From: Leptospiraceae bacterium
GTDB lineage: Bacteria > Spirochaetota > Leptospiria > Leptospirales > Leptospiraceae
Length of the DNA stretch: 64,000 nucleotides
Reading direction: 5' to 3'
NCBI GenBank assembly: GCA_024233835.1
Contig: JACKPC010000003.1
Coordinates: forward strand, 280,501-344,500
The notes beneath the pieces are model-generated. The model did no database searches, was not told the origin of the DNA, and worked only from the letters and a program-made list of their open reading frames with translations. The position numbers were made by a program, and so were the translations under genes. Shown in pieces: positions 44,102-52,809 of this stretch. Position 1 is the first letter of the stretch, and each line of letters begins with the position of its first letter.

Positions 44102-44297
44102 ACTTAACTAATCATGTGTGCAGTATATATCCGGTTGCTATGAACTAATCCTTATTTCCAATGGTTCGGATATGCTCGATAAAACAAAATATATCCTGCA
44201 ATTTAACATCTTGATAACATTCCTTTTAAAAAGACAACAAAAAAAGGAAAGGCGAAAATAGAAATTTGCTTTACGAGAAACTATACAGAAAAATAGT
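44102..44297. other. Presumed attI-side end of the array
   Basis: ACTTAAC at 44102-44108 is the last cassette boundary, matched by GTTAAGT at 41764 with the extended identity GTTAAGTGCA-TTAGGGCGCC. Beyond it there is no attC palindrome, so this is where an attI site would be expected. No integrase gene or promoter is recognisable in the following sequence. Confidence 0.5.
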
Positions 44298-44672
44298 ATG
44301 TTGAATATGAATGAAAGTAGTGATTTTAAGAAAAAGGTAGTATCGAGTTTCTTAAAGGCATTTTCGAAGGAACTGCGTTTTGTTTCCAATCAGGAGATTT
44401 TCTTCTTTTTGGAGAAAAATCGTATTTTCCCCTCTTCTCAGGAATTCCTTATTTTAAAAGATTTTGTCATTAATGAATTGGTATTTTTGCTGTCCTACAC
44501 TCTATCAGACCTCGGTTTAAACCGAATCGTAACGAAAGGAAGAGATACTTACAGATTTTTTTTCAAGGCCTCAATGAAAGATTTAATCAAACTAATTAGC
44601 TTTGGATCTTTTCTTATTTCTTCTATGAGAAGAGATTCTTCTTTACTTAGGCTTTCATTCCCTTGCACTTGA
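44298..44672 (+). CDS. Doubtful hypothetical protein
   Basis: 124 codons, hydrophobic/basic, overlapping the XRE gene on the opposite strand by 124 bp. The first 85 codons (non-overlapping part) look protein-like (SSFLKAFSKELRFVSNQEIF) but no ribosome binding site is visible. Kept at low confidence. Confidence 0.25.
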   Translation: MLNMNESSDFKKKVVSSFLKAFSKELRFVSNQEIFFFLEKNRIFPSSQEFLILKDFVINELVFLLSYTLSDLGLNRIVTKGRDTYRFFFKASMKDLIKLISFGSFLISSMRRDSSLLRLSFPCT

Positions 44673-44878
44673 AGCATTTCACCCTCACCGGTTATTAACC
44701 ATTTCAGGCTTATTCCATGATCTTGATGGACTTTATAAATTATATCTACCGGGAGAGATTTAATTTTTCCATTTACTATATCGCTTATTGTTGACTGTGC
44801 AACGTTATATTTCTTAGCAAAAGCTCTTTGGCTCAATCCTAAGTGGTCAAATAATTGATTATAATCTTCTTTTTTCAT
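44549..44878 (-). CDS. XRE-family transcriptional regulator
   Basis: 109 residues. The N-terminal helix-turn-helix LSQRAFAKKYNVAQSTISDI followed by VNGKIKSLPVDIIYKVH is a Cro/C1-type DNA-binding domain. ISLKWLITGEGEML is a phrase frequent in phage-type repressors, and a helical C-terminus may dimerise. It lies just outside the array, divergent from the toxin-antitoxin pair. Target unknown. Confidence 0.88.
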   Translation of the reverse strand: MKKEDYNQLFDHLGLSQRAFAKKYNVAQSTISDIVNGKIKSLPVDIIYKVHQDHGISLKWLITGEGEMLQVQGNESLSKEESLLIEEIRKDPKLISLIKSFIEALKKNL

Positions 44879-45021
44879 AAATGATAGTAAAAACGATTGA
44901 CATTGATAGCCATTTCGTTTACTGTAGTAAATATCACCAACCCAAGCATTTCACCTGAACAAGTGCAGCGTCAAGCACTTTGCCAGTTGGGAGACTTGGA
45001 GATTTACAAGGAGCACAAAAC

Positions 45022-45258
45022 ATGCAACACTACGAAGTAGAAGCCACGGTCGCCGAGGATGGAACCCTTACCGCAAAGCTACCAGAGACCATAGAAGGGG
45101 GAACTTACACCGTTGTCGTAGTTTTTGAGGACATCACCATCCCTGCTGTAGGGACAGAACATGATCTGTCCATCCGCTTAAAGCGTATGGAAGAAAACCC
45201 GCATCCCGGTTTTTCAAGGGAAGAAGTTCAGAAAGATCTGGAGGCATTAAATGTTTAG
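45022..45258 (+). CDS. Antitoxin of ParE/RelE-type pair
   Basis: 78 residues from ATG 45022, preceded by AAGGAG; a longer frame from 44980 lacks a binding site. N-terminal beta strands (HYEVEATVAEDGTLTAKLPE) and an acidic C-terminal helix FSREEVQKDLEALN, suited to wrap the toxin. It is followed 62 bp later by the toxin gene. The pairing rests on context. Confidence 0.65.
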   Translation: MQHYEVEATVAEDGTLTAKLPETIEGGTYTVVVVFEDITIPAVGTEHDLSIRLKRMEENPHPGFSREEVQKDLEALNV

Positions 45259-45320
45259 CTTTCAGCCGTCAGCGAAAAGTAAGAAGGCGTGAAAGCGCTT
45301 TCGCGCCAAGGAGGGTTCTC

Positions 45321-45650
45321 ATGGAAAATGAAGACAAAAAAGGAGAGACATACCGGTTTGAACCCGAAGCCAAGAGGGATTTGGAGGAATCCTATCTCTG
45401 GTATGAAAAACAGAGAGAAGGTTTGGGTTTAGAGTTTGCTAATGAGGTTTTTGGTACAGCCGAAAAGCTCGGAAAAAAGAAGGGAGATAAGGCTGTAGAG
45501 ATGGATTGCAATACATCCCCTACTGTGAAGAAAACCAGGCTAAAGCGTTTTCCTTTCTCCCTCTATTATGTTCTTAAAGAAACCCTGATTTCAATAGTAG
45601 CTGTCTGGCATGACAGGAGAAATCCGGAATCTTTGAAGAAAAGAAAATAA
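45321..45650 (+). CDS. ParE/RelE-family toxin, possibly damaged
   Basis: 109 residues. YRFEPEAKRDLEESYLWYEK then REGLGLEFANEV and, near the end, RLKRFPFSLYYVLKE and VWHDRRNPE match the ParE toxin family. The middle (GKKKGDKAVEMDCNTSPTVK) does not resemble the usual P-x-x-Y/F segment, while a neighbouring frame there encodes LQYIPYCEENQ. I suspect compensating frameshifts or decay. AAGGAGG precedes the ATG. Confidence 0.7.
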   Translation: MENEDKKGETYRFEPEAKRDLEESYLWYEKQREGLGLEFANEVFGTAEKLGKKKGDKAVEMDCNTSPTVKKTRLKRFPFSLYYVLKETLISIVAVWHDRRNPESLKKRK

Positions 45651-45668
45651 AATAATCTACCCACGAAA

Positions 45669-45688
45669 GCGACCCACCGATGGGTCGC
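45669..45688. repeat. Palindromic hairpin repeat, copy 2 of 3
   Basis: GCGACCCA - CCGA - TGGGTCGC. Compared with the other copies both stem arms changed together (A to C paired with T to G), preserving the hairpin. Located between convergent genes. Confidence 0.7.
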
Positions 45689-45719
45689 CTACAGCGGTGA
45701 AAATAAACATAATCTATCT

Positions 45720-46274
45720 TCAAGGGTGTTGCCGGCTGAGAGCTTTTTTATGCTCGCCTCGTTTTTCTCGCTTCCCGGCCAGAAGGCGTTCCTGTTCTAT
45801 GCCTTTTTTGAGTCCTTCATGGTAGGCATAATGTTTCATTGCCATAAAATCCCGTTCGGATTTGAGGCGCATTTCGCAATAAGCCCTGGTCTTCTCGTCG
45901 AGGGATATATCTTTTAAAGCTTCTATCGCCTCTTCCATGACCGGGTTTCTTTCTTGCAATTCTTTCATTTCATTTTCCTGCAAATGCTCGGCTTTTCCAA
46001 GGAAATACAACCAGTTTTCCAGCTCGGTATCCAGTTCCTCTACCTGTTTCAGAAATTTGGGTAGTTCTATTATATGAATTTCCAGATCTTTCGTCAAGGC
46101 TATTTCCAGGTTGAGTATTTGCAGACTTTCGATTCTATCGCTTCCCTTGAATCCGAGTACGGCATCCAAAAGTCTTGCTAAGAGGTGGGGTTTCTTTATG
46201 CAAAATATCTTAAATACAATATCACTATATAAGGGTAAAAGTCCGTTCTGTTTTTCTGTATCTTTCTGCTTCAT
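45720..46274 (-). pseudogene. Rpn/PDDEXK-family protein lacking its catalytic core
   Basis: 184 residues. The N-terminus LLPLYSDIVFKIFCIKKPHL followed by LLDAVLGFKGSDRIESLQIL is that of the Rpn/PD-(D/E)XK transposase-like family (TIGR01784-like). The text then jumps from LNLEI directly to LTKDLEIHIIELPKF, a segment that normally comes about 100 residues later. The region that should hold the catalytic D...ExQ is missing, so an internal in-frame deletion has probably inactivated it. The charged C-terminus (HEGLKKGIEQERL) is typical. Confidence 0.75.
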
Positions 46275-46980
46275 TTTGTGCTCCTACTATAAAGGGTTTA
46301 AAAATGCACAAATGGAACAAAAATTTTCTATGGAATAGGAAGCCAAACTGGACTTTTGGGATACTTTTTGGAACTTTTTTTTCCAGCCGGATGCGGTTGC
46401 TGAGCGAGCCAATGCGAGCCGAAGCACCGGTTTTACAGAAAGCTTACAATTACAGTATACCCTTCAGGTTCTCAGGCAGTTGAGTATAGGTACGGGATTA
46501 GCTGCCGGTATACGTAATTGTAGCTTTTTTGCCTACCGGTACGTATTCCGGATAGTATAGCGGAAGGTATACTGACCTATATAGCAAGCTGAAAGTTGTA
46601 TTTCAGGTGTATGAGCCGGGGATTAGTGTTTTACTAACCTCTAATACCTAAACACTAAATACCAGACATGTTCGATTTCCTTTACTCCTGAAATTAAATA
46701 AAGTAGAACCGTTTCGATATATTCCAGCCCTGTGTGCTTTTCCCTGATTATTTGAGCGAATACAATTTTTTATGTTTTTATTTTTCCCGGAAAAAGCTAA
46801 AAAGGGAAGGGATTCATATAAATAGCTGACTGATGAGTAGGGATGTGTTTAAATAGGGGAGGGTGATTTAGTAAATAAAATATACTAAAAATATGTATGC
46901 TAAAAAAAAAAGTGCTTTACAAATTGTACTTTGTCCGGCATTCTGTGTATACTGTAAGGAAAACAGAAGGAGACAATTTT
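46275..46980. other. Long intergenic region without a recognisable gene
   Basis: About 700 bp. It contains a GCTGAGCGAGCC-GAAGCACCGG segment related to the 12532 repeat and several TACCGG/GGTATAC short inverted elements around 46500-46580. I find no RNA gene or conserved ORF. The right end holds the promoter and leader of the HIRAN gene. Confidence 0.5.
46924..46953 (+). promoter_or_regulatory. Putative sigma70-type promoter of the HIRAN gene
   Basis: TTGTAC and TATACT separated by 18 bp, followed by AGAAGGAG and the ATG at 46981. Sequence match only. Confidence 0.4.
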
Positions 46981-47391
46981 ATGAGACAGAAACTTTTTAT
47001 CAGTCTGGATATGGCAAAATTAATCTTCATGAGTGGACTAATTTCCCTTTTTGTATCTTTGTATGCAACGGAAAAGGTCTTTCCACGCAAAATATACCTC
47101 ATGGATATAAACTTAAGTGGATATCAACATTTTTCAGGTCAGGAACTTTCAGGTAGGATAAAGACCGGTGATGTCCTTTTTTTGAAGCAGGAAAATACGG
47201 GCTTTGACATTGATAATAATATTGAAATATACACACGAGATGGAGAGCATCTCGGATTTATACCGGTACAATCTCACTTACCGACTGTTCTTTTAGAACA
47301 GAATATAAGGCTTCAGGCTATTGTAAAAAATGTACTGGAGGATGAAGACACCATCGACAGGATGAAAATTTCTATTTTCCAGGTATTATAA
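46981..47391 (+). CDS. HIRAN-domain protein with N-terminal membrane segment
   Basis: 136 residues from ATG 46981, set by AGAAGGAG eight bases upstream; a longer frame from 46897 is not supported. After a hydrophobic helix (about 12-30) comes a HIRAN-like domain: INLSGYQHFSGQELSGRIKT then GDVLFLKQEN, NNIEIYTRDGEHLGFIPVQ and LQAIVKNV. HIRAN domains bind DNA 3' ends in HLTF-type enzymes; a form with a signal or anchor segment is unusual. Terminator follows. Confidence 0.72.
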   Translation: MRQKLFISLDMAKLIFMSGLISLFVSLYATEKVFPRKIYLMDINLSGYQHFSGQELSGRIKTGDVLFLKQENTGFDIDNNIEIYTRDGEHLGFIPVQSHLPTVLLEQNIRLQAIVKNVLEDEDTIDRMKISIFQVL

Positions 47392-47426
47392 CTGATACGT
47401 GTTTTCTCTTACTGTGGATTTCCTAT

Positions 47427-47449
47427 GGGGCATCATGCCCCGTCTTTTT
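47427..47449 (+). terminator. Rho-independent terminator after HIRAN gene
   Basis: GGGGCAT / ATGCCCC stem followed by GTCTTTTT, 36 bp after the stop. Confidence 0.8.
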
Positions 47450-47484
47450 GAAATAAAAAGGGGGTGAAAATACTTAGAAAGGTT

Positions 47485-48579
47485 TTAAAAATTTGTTTTA
47501 TAGTTTAAAAAAAAGGATATATCCGGAACCGGGTAAGTAATGTCTTCAGAGAATCCTAGTTGGAGAAGACCCGTATCCAGTAATTTCCAATTAAATCCTG
47601 TTGAAAACATGAGGGAGGGTTGGTTTAAAAAAACAGTATGAGAGTGATACATAGAAGAATGAAAATCAAATTGTCCCAGTATACCAAAATTATTTGTCCA
47701 CTGGTACAGAACTGAGTAGCTCAATATTCCATAGTGGGATGTTGATATTTTAGAATTCTTAAAAGGGTTGCTAATATACACTAAAGAAGAATTTACAAAG
47801 TGATTGAAGTTTTTACTTTTATAGGCAAAAACCATTCCGGCTGAAGCATCTACTTTTCCACTTCCCATAGATTGTTTTGTGTTTCCTGTGGGTAACTTGA
47901 CAGAAGCAATAAGTGAATATTGAAAGCTTGAAGTAGTATCTTCAAATAAGTTCCATTTAAATGATAGATTTGTATCTCCCGGGTAGGTTCCTGTTTTGGA
48001 AGATAGATATATCTTCCTATCATCACTCATGGAATAGGTAAAATGGTTATTCGGAAAGGTTTCTTTTCCGGTGAAAGTACCTATCATAGAATGGTATTGA
48101 TTTATACTATGATCCAGGGTTCCTGAGTTTAATGAAATGATATTTAGCTCTAGTCCTAATTCTATATGATTTCCGATTCCATAATTATAACCGGTTCTTA
48201 TATGCTGATATTCGACATCTATAACCGTTTTGTATTGCGCTTCAAAATGTCCGTATTGGACATATTCTGTAAGTAATTGATGTCTTAAAGGATCCAGGTT
48301 TAAGTCAGAAAGATAATTAAATACTAAAGCCTTTTCTGAGTAATATCTCTTATAGGCCGGATAACTGCTGGAAGCCATTGTGTCATTAGTTAAATTTATG
48401 TTCAGATGAAAGGCTTCTTTTTCTTTATCTAAAGTTTTAGGGGATACCGGACTGGGTTGCAAAAAAATTAGACCGGGTAAGTATTCATTTCGTATGTCGA
48501 GAGGAACTTGTGTATCCAGGCTGTAGATTGGTATATAGGAGATTAATAAAATACCAACCTGTATTAGTAATTTAAACAT
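47485..48579 (-). CDS. DUF3187-like outer-membrane protein
   Basis: 364 residues with a signal peptide (MFKLLIQVGILLISYIPIYS). Alternating beta strands run through the mature part (IELGLELNIISLNSG, SLIASVKLPTGNTKQSMGSG, LLQLGFSEDITYPVPDISFF) and it ends in Phe, as outer-membrane barrels do. The pattern K-x-P-T-G with a late S-E-D matches my memory of DUF3187. Its start overlaps the end of the PAS-MCP gene by eight bp, so they are co-transcribed. Confidence 0.65.
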   Translation of the reverse strand: MFKLLIQVGILLISYIPIYSLDTQVPLDIRNEYLPGLIFLQPSPVSPKTLDKEKEAFHLNINLTNDTMASSSYPAYKRYYSEKALVFNYLSDLNLDPLRHQLLTEYVQYGHFEAQYKTVIDVEYQHIRTGYNYGIGNHIELGLELNIISLNSGTLDHSINQYHSMIGTFTGKETFPNNHFTYSMSDDRKIYLSSKTGTYPGDTNLSFKWNLFEDTTSSFQYSLIASVKLPTGNTKQSMGSGKVDASAGMVFAYKSKNFNHFVNSSLVYISNPFKNSKISTSHYGILSYSVLYQWTNNFGILGQFDFHSSMYHSHTVFLNQPSLMFSTGFNWKLLDTGLLQLGFSEDITYPVPDISFFLNYKTNF

Positions 48580-50263
48580 CTATGTGGTTTATTAGTTTTC
48601 CTATATACTCAACAGGCTCCATTATCTGTTTGGAGAAATCATAGAGGGATTCAGCTTTTAAAGAAATATCAACTGTTTTGTTTGCCAGAGATTCAACAGC
48701 AATAAACACTTCATTTGTGAATTCAGTTTGTAGCTTAACACTATTATTAACAGCCTCGGCGTAACTGGTTGCTTCATTCACATTCTTTTGAATAGAGAGT
48801 GCTTTTTCGAATTGTTCCAACATTTTTCCTGTAATAGTGTCTATATGTTCTCTTAACGAATCAACAAGAACATTTATATCATCAAAAGTTTTAACTGCTT
48901 CTGTTACTTTTTGATTTCCCTGTACTATTGTACTTTTAGAATCTCCAATAATTTTCTTTATTTCGTTTACACTTTTCGAAGTTTCTTCGGATAATTTAGA
49001 TATTTCCGTCGCTACTACTCGAAAGCCTTTTCCATTTTCACCGGCTCTTGCTGATTCAATCGAGGCATTGATTGATAGAAGATTCGTCCTTTCTGAAATT
49101 TCTTGTATAAATACAACGATGGATTCAATTTTTGTTGAGGCATCTTTGATATTATTCATAGCCTGAACTAATTCAGTAATAATGTTTTTTCCTTCTTCAG
49201 CTTTTTTTTCCGATTGAGTCAGGGTATTTCCTAATAGTTCGAGCTCCTGGGTATTTATGGTAATGGACTCGCTAATTTCTGCAATGCTATAGTTTATCAT
49301 GTGAAGGTTTACAGTTTGCGAGTTTATGTTAACAGAAACATTGTCCATTGAACCTGCAAGCTCCTTGATGGTCGAAGTAATTTCTTCATAAGAAGAAGCC
49401 TGGTTTCTCATAAGTCCGCTAAATGTACCGGAAAGCTCTAACATCTCTTTAGACAAATTTTTATGTTCATTTAAAATGATTTTTATTTTAGATATCAATC
49501 CCCAAAAGCTTATTAAAATTACTTTTAAGCCAAGGAGTATATCTTTTTGCTCGGTAGTCATATCATCTTTGTGGAAATCTTTTTTTATTTCGCTTTGCAT
49601 AGAACCACCTGCAAGCTTAGAGCTTAAGTCTAAAATGGTAGATAGGTTTTTACTATCATTCTTACTAATATATAAAAAATATAATGGAATCAAACTAAAC
49701 CAGGCTATTATAGAAATACTTAATAAAGGAATACTTCTAAAGTAAGCAGAAAAAATTCCGCTAAAAAAAGGAATGGAAAGAAGAGTGTATAAGGCCTGGC
49801 TCCTAAGGGAGAATCCTAATTTTTCTAAAGATTTAAAAAGATGTAGAATCGGATTTTTTTTCTGTTTTCCTTCTCGGATCAATTGATATTTTTTTTCTGC
49901 TTTTTGGATCTTTTCTTTTGTTGCTACTTTTCTTACAGAAATATAACCCGATATTTCATCCTTATTCCATAAAGGGGAAATTGTAGCCTCTACCCAGTAA
50001 AACTTCCCGTTTTTACTATGATTCTTTACGATACCATTCCAGGGTCTTCCTGCTTTAATCGTATCCCAGAGTTCTTTAAATACTTCTTTGGGCATGTCGG
50101 GATGTCTTATCATGTTATGTGGTTTACCTAAAAGCTCTCCTACTGAATATTCGCTAATTTCTAAAAAATCCGGACTCGCGTAGGTTATAATCCCTTTTTT
50201 GTCAGTTTTTGATATAAGAACTGCTGAAGGGTGTATTATTATTTCTTTTGTTTCAATTATCAT
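48572..50263 (-). CDS. Aer-like PAS methyl-accepting chemotaxis protein
   Basis: 563 residues. The N-terminal PAS domain (about 12-115; GIITYASPDFLEISEYS, NMIRHPDMPKEVF, NGKFYWVEATISPLW) resembles E. coli Aer, an FAD-binding aerotaxis sensor. A hairpin of two membrane helices (about 155-200) follows. The cytoplasmic signalling domain (about 260-555) contains the hairpin tip SINASIESARAGENGKGFRV. It should control the CheA kinase in response to redox or an intracellular ligand. Confidence 0.9.
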   Translation of the reverse strand: MIIETKEIIIHPSAVLISKTDKKGIITYASPDFLEISEYSVGELLGKPHNMIRHPDMPKEVFKELWDTIKAGRPWNGIVKNHSKNGKFYWVEATISPLWNKDEISGYISVRKVATKEKIQKAEKKYQLIREGKQKKNPILHLFKSLEKLGFSLRSQALYTLLSIPFFSGIFSAYFRSIPLLSISIIAWFSLIPLYFLYISKNDSKNLSTILDLSSKLAGGSMQSEIKKDFHKDDMTTEQKDILLGLKVILISFWGLISKIKIILNEHKNLSKEMLELSGTFSGLMRNQASSYEEITSTIKELAGSMDNVSVNINSQTVNLHMINYSIAEISESITINTQELELLGNTLTQSEKKAEEGKNIITELVQAMNNIKDASTKIESIVVFIQEISERTNLLSINASIESARAGENGKGFRVVATEISKLSEETSKSVNEIKKIIGDSKSTIVQGNQKVTEAVKTFDDINVLVDSLREHIDTITGKMLEQFEKALSIQKNVNEATSYAEAVNNSVKLQTEFTNEVFIAVESLANKTVDISLKAESLYDFSKQIMEPVEYIGKLINHIDV

Positions 50264-50461
50264 AATTATGTTATTAAAGCTTGAGTATAAATCTATGCAT
50301 TATAAGCCTTCATGTTCCAAAGGAATCAAAGAAGGATAAATCGTTTCCTTACAAGTTTAGATAAGCACCTGACTTTTTGGGACTTATCAATAATACTCTG
50401 TAGCAATTACCTTAGATTGCAAGTAGAATTTCTTATAATAAGGAAATAGACTTCTCTCCAA

Positions 50462-51895
50462 TTAATAATTTGTACCGGCTGAAAAATAGGCACTGAGATT
50501 GAGTTCTTTTATAGTTTGAGGAATCATGCTATTAAAAGCAAACCCTCTCCCTCTTCCTTTTTCTATAATAAAACTAAGACTAATAACACTCCTCGTAGAT
50601 TCAAATGCAAAACCTATGGAATAACCGAAGTTATCAATAAATTCAGTTCTTTCTGAAGTAGGTATGTAATAGAATTTGTCTGTTACCGGGAGTGGTAGGG
50701 GTGAATAGGGGTTGGAGTAAAAGCGGCTAATTTGCATTTGAAGGTTACTATGCCTTTCGGCATTACTATAATTGGTATAGGTTCCTAAACGAATAGCAAA
50801 AGTTTCTGTTAGGAAAAATTCCATTCCCAGTGCGAAGTTAAGCGTTGATTGTCTATTAATATTATTCATAGAGGTATTATCAGCCGAAACAAAAGCATTT
50901 AGAGGAGTAGTATACCCCAGGGTTCTTTTTGCATGCCAGTAAGAGCTTGTATAGATAATATCTGTAGAGAAAAGAAAGCGTGGGGAATAAAAATAAGCCA
51001 TTCCCAATCTACCCTCGGTTAGTTCAGGAACTTTACCAACCTTAGGATTTGGAAAATATATCATTACGGGTTCATCAAATGCAACAGCTGTCCTGTCAGA
51101 TACTTCTATAAATTCTTTATTACGTGTAAATGTCGAACCATTGGCTTCAGCATTTAATGTATTAGAATTCATGAATCTTTCATGTCTATAGGTAACATTT
51201 CTCCTGATTGAAAATCCTATAGATAGTTTATTGCTTGCCTGGATTTGCATTCCTAAGATGGGTAGAATTCCTGTTGTTGTCCTTTTTGTTTTAATGGAGT
51301 TTTTTGTTACGGAACCATCTTTTTTGTCTATAGTAGCAGTAAGTAACAAATCTTCAAAATCATAAGAATAAAAAAGACTAAGGCCTAAAGAAATTTTTGA
51401 ACTTAGTTTATAACCCAAGCCGGGTCCTATTAAAAAAGCCTGGGAGTTTTCTGTTGCATCTGCTTTATAACTTAAAACATTGGGTTCATACAGGGGAAGA
51501 TTATTTTCACCTGATAGATAATATTTCATGGATAATACATTCACTACGGAAAACCCTACATTAATTTTATCGAATGTCTTTATTACACCGATAAAATTGG
51601 GTAAGAAGTTTTTAGATTCTCTGGTATAACTTTGACCTGGTCCAAATACGTTTTCATATGTTTTACGGAAAACTTGATAGCTACTTGCATTTACAGAGAT
51701 ACTATCATTGATAGCAAATGCAATCCCTGCGGGATTATAATAAAGTCCGGATGGGTCATCAGATAGGGCAGTATAGGCACCACTCAGTCCTATGGCTTTT
51801 TCTCCGTAAAAACCCTGTATACTTTTATTGGGATCGGAATGTATTGTATAGGATAGAAAGAATAAGAGGAATACGTATAATTTGAAAACTTGCAT
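50462..51895 (-). CDS. OmpP1/FadL family outer-membrane protein
   Basis: 477 residues. After the signal peptide the mature start GLSGAYTALSDDPSGLYYNP is the FadL/OmpP1 hatch signature. Many beta strands follow, with a terminal Tyr. Family members transport long-chain fatty acids or other hydrophobic compounds across the outer membrane. Four genes in a row on this strand encode envelope proteins, with intergenic gaps that allow separate transcription. Confidence 0.85.
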   Translation of the reverse strand: MQVFKLYVFLLFFLSYTIHSDPNKSIQGFYGEKAIGLSGAYTALSDDPSGLYYNPAGIAFAINDSISVNASSYQVFRKTYENVFGPGQSYTRESKNFLPNFIGVIKTFDKINVGFSVVNVLSMKYYLSGENNLPLYEPNVLSYKADATENSQAFLIGPGLGYKLSSKISLGLSLFYSYDFEDLLLTATIDKKDGSVTKNSIKTKRTTTGILPILGMQIQASNKLSIGFSIRRNVTYRHERFMNSNTLNAEANGSTFTRNKEFIEVSDRTAVAFDEPVMIYFPNPKVGKVPELTEGRLGMAYFYSPRFLFSTDIIYTSSYWHAKRTLGYTTPLNAFVSADNTSMNNINRQSTLNFALGMEFFLTETFAIRLGTYTNYSNAERHSNLQMQISRFYSNPYSPLPLPVTDKFYYIPTSERTEFIDNFGYSIGFAFESTRSVISLSFIIEKGRGRGFAFNSMIPQTIKELNLSAYFSAGTNY

Positions 51896-51952
51896 ATTGA
51901 TTATCCATATAAATATCGGAAAAAATATGCAAGTATGATATAGTTAGAAGGT

Positions 51953-52321
51953 TTACTTTTTCTTTTTTTCTTTTTTGGGTTCTTCTTTTATTGCAGGTAC
52001 AGTTTCTGTTGCCGGAAGTTTATCTTTACAGTAGACATAGATAGATCTCTGGGTATAAATTCCACCAATAAGAAAGTAGATAGTGGCATCTACCGCATTT
52101 CGTTTTATGATTAGTTTTTCTACATCATTGCCGCAGGAAGCTTCTTTAGGTTTTGTATACTCATAAATTCCGAGACCGAGACTTGCATAGGTTTGTTTTT
52201 CTGTTTCCTTTCTATCGGGTGCTTCATTCGCGATGTTATTACTAAAAATAATTTCTGTAGTCTGGCAATTTAGTATAAAAAGCGAGAAGAAGATTACTAA
52301 AAAAATGTATATGGATTTCAT
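51953..52321 (-). CDS. Small lipoprotein A
   Basis: 122 residues. The signal peptide ends in the lipobox LFILNC; a Cys pair (SCGND, VYC) and a Lys-rich C-terminus follow. The segment VDATIYFLIGGIYTQRSIYVYC parallels IGQLALGMYMPRTLRVTCY at the end of the neighbouring lipoprotein, so the two share a Bor-like C-terminal hairpin and may be paralogues. Function unknown. Confidence 0.7.
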   Translation of the reverse strand: MKSIYIFLVIFFSLFILNCQTTEIIFSNNIANEAPDRKETEKQTYASLGLGIYEYTKPKEASCGNDVEKLIIKRNAVDATIYFLIGGIYTQRSIYVYCKDKLPATETVPAIKEEPKKEKKKK

Positions 52322-52333
52322 TATCTTTCTCCT

Positions 52334-52756
52334 TTAATAACAGGTTACGCGTAAGGTTCTCGGCATATACATTCCGAGAGCAAGCTGCCCTATGACTTCC
52401 TGTTGCCAGGTAGCAAACTGGTATACTTCCTGTATTCCTCTTCCGGCACAATCATTTGTAATATCAACCTTAATTGCCTTAGGATAGTAACCCCAGACGT
52501 AAAACTTTTGAATATAGGTTTTGACTTCCGGGTTCTTTTCTTTTTCGGCTGCTTGAGCTGCAATTTCTTCGTCCAACTTTTTTTTGGCAGCTTCACAGGC
52601 ATCTTTATCTTTCTTGGATTTCAAATTCCCCTGGCACTCTTTGGGTGTAGCTTTTACCTGTAATGCAATTTCTTTTTTGGGGAAACGTATTCTTGCATGG
52701 TTACAGGATATTAAAAATCCCAGCAGAAGAAGGGGAAGGATGAGTAAAGGTTTCAT
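52334..52756 (-). CDS. Small lipoprotein B
   Basis: 140 residues. Lipobox GFLISC; a charged helical stretch rich in Lys/Glu/Ala (about 40-78) precedes a folded C-terminal domain (YVWGYYPKAIKVDITNDCAG ... MPRTLRVTCY). Twelve bp upstream of lipoprotein A, so probably one transcript. Related to lipoprotein A in the last 30 residues. Confidence 0.7.
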   Translation of the reverse strand: MKPLLILPLLLLGFLISCNHARIRFPKKEIALQVKATPKECQGNLKSKKDKDACEAAKKKLDEEIAAQAAEKEKNPEVKTYIQKFYVWGYYPKAIKVDITNDCAGRGIQEVYQFATWQQEVIGQLALGMYMPRTLRVTCY

Positions 52757-52783
52757 AAAATCTCCTTAAAAAGTATAACAAAA

Positions 52784-52803
52784 CGGGCAGCTTATACTGC
52801 CCG
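52784..52803 (-). terminator. Terminator of the 177-residue lipoprotein gene
   Basis: CGGGCAG / CTGCCCG stem with six-base loop; on the minus strand it is followed by TTTTG. Lies just after the stop at 52810. Confidence 0.75.
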
Positions 52804-52809
52804 ATAATT

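Larger units (their letters stand above)
14364..44108 (-). other. Integron cassette array (14 cassettes, no integrase in window)
   Basis: A succession of gene units separated by attC-like palindromes whose ends are RYYYAAC and GTTRRRY-type cores. Each cassette's two ends are reverse complements beyond the 7-bp core, as expected for a circle opened at G/TT. Cassette limits by core: 14364-18589, 18830-19858, 20129-20948, 21080-22058, 22329-23148, 23421-26651, 26784-27930, 27995-30339, 30621-35188, 35321-38411, 38470-40115, 40174-41158, 41408-41669, 41764-44108. All original cassette genes are on the minus strand, so the array reads right to left and the attI side should be near 44108. No tyrosine recombinase is encoded here, so in this window it is a cluster of attC sites lacking an integrase. 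Confidence 0.85.

Noticed and set aside
44109..46980. Search for an integrase gene next to the presumed attI end
   Set aside because: None of the frames shows the R...H-x-x-R...Y pattern of tyrosine recombinases; the genes here are XRE, toxin-antitoxin and Rpn-like.
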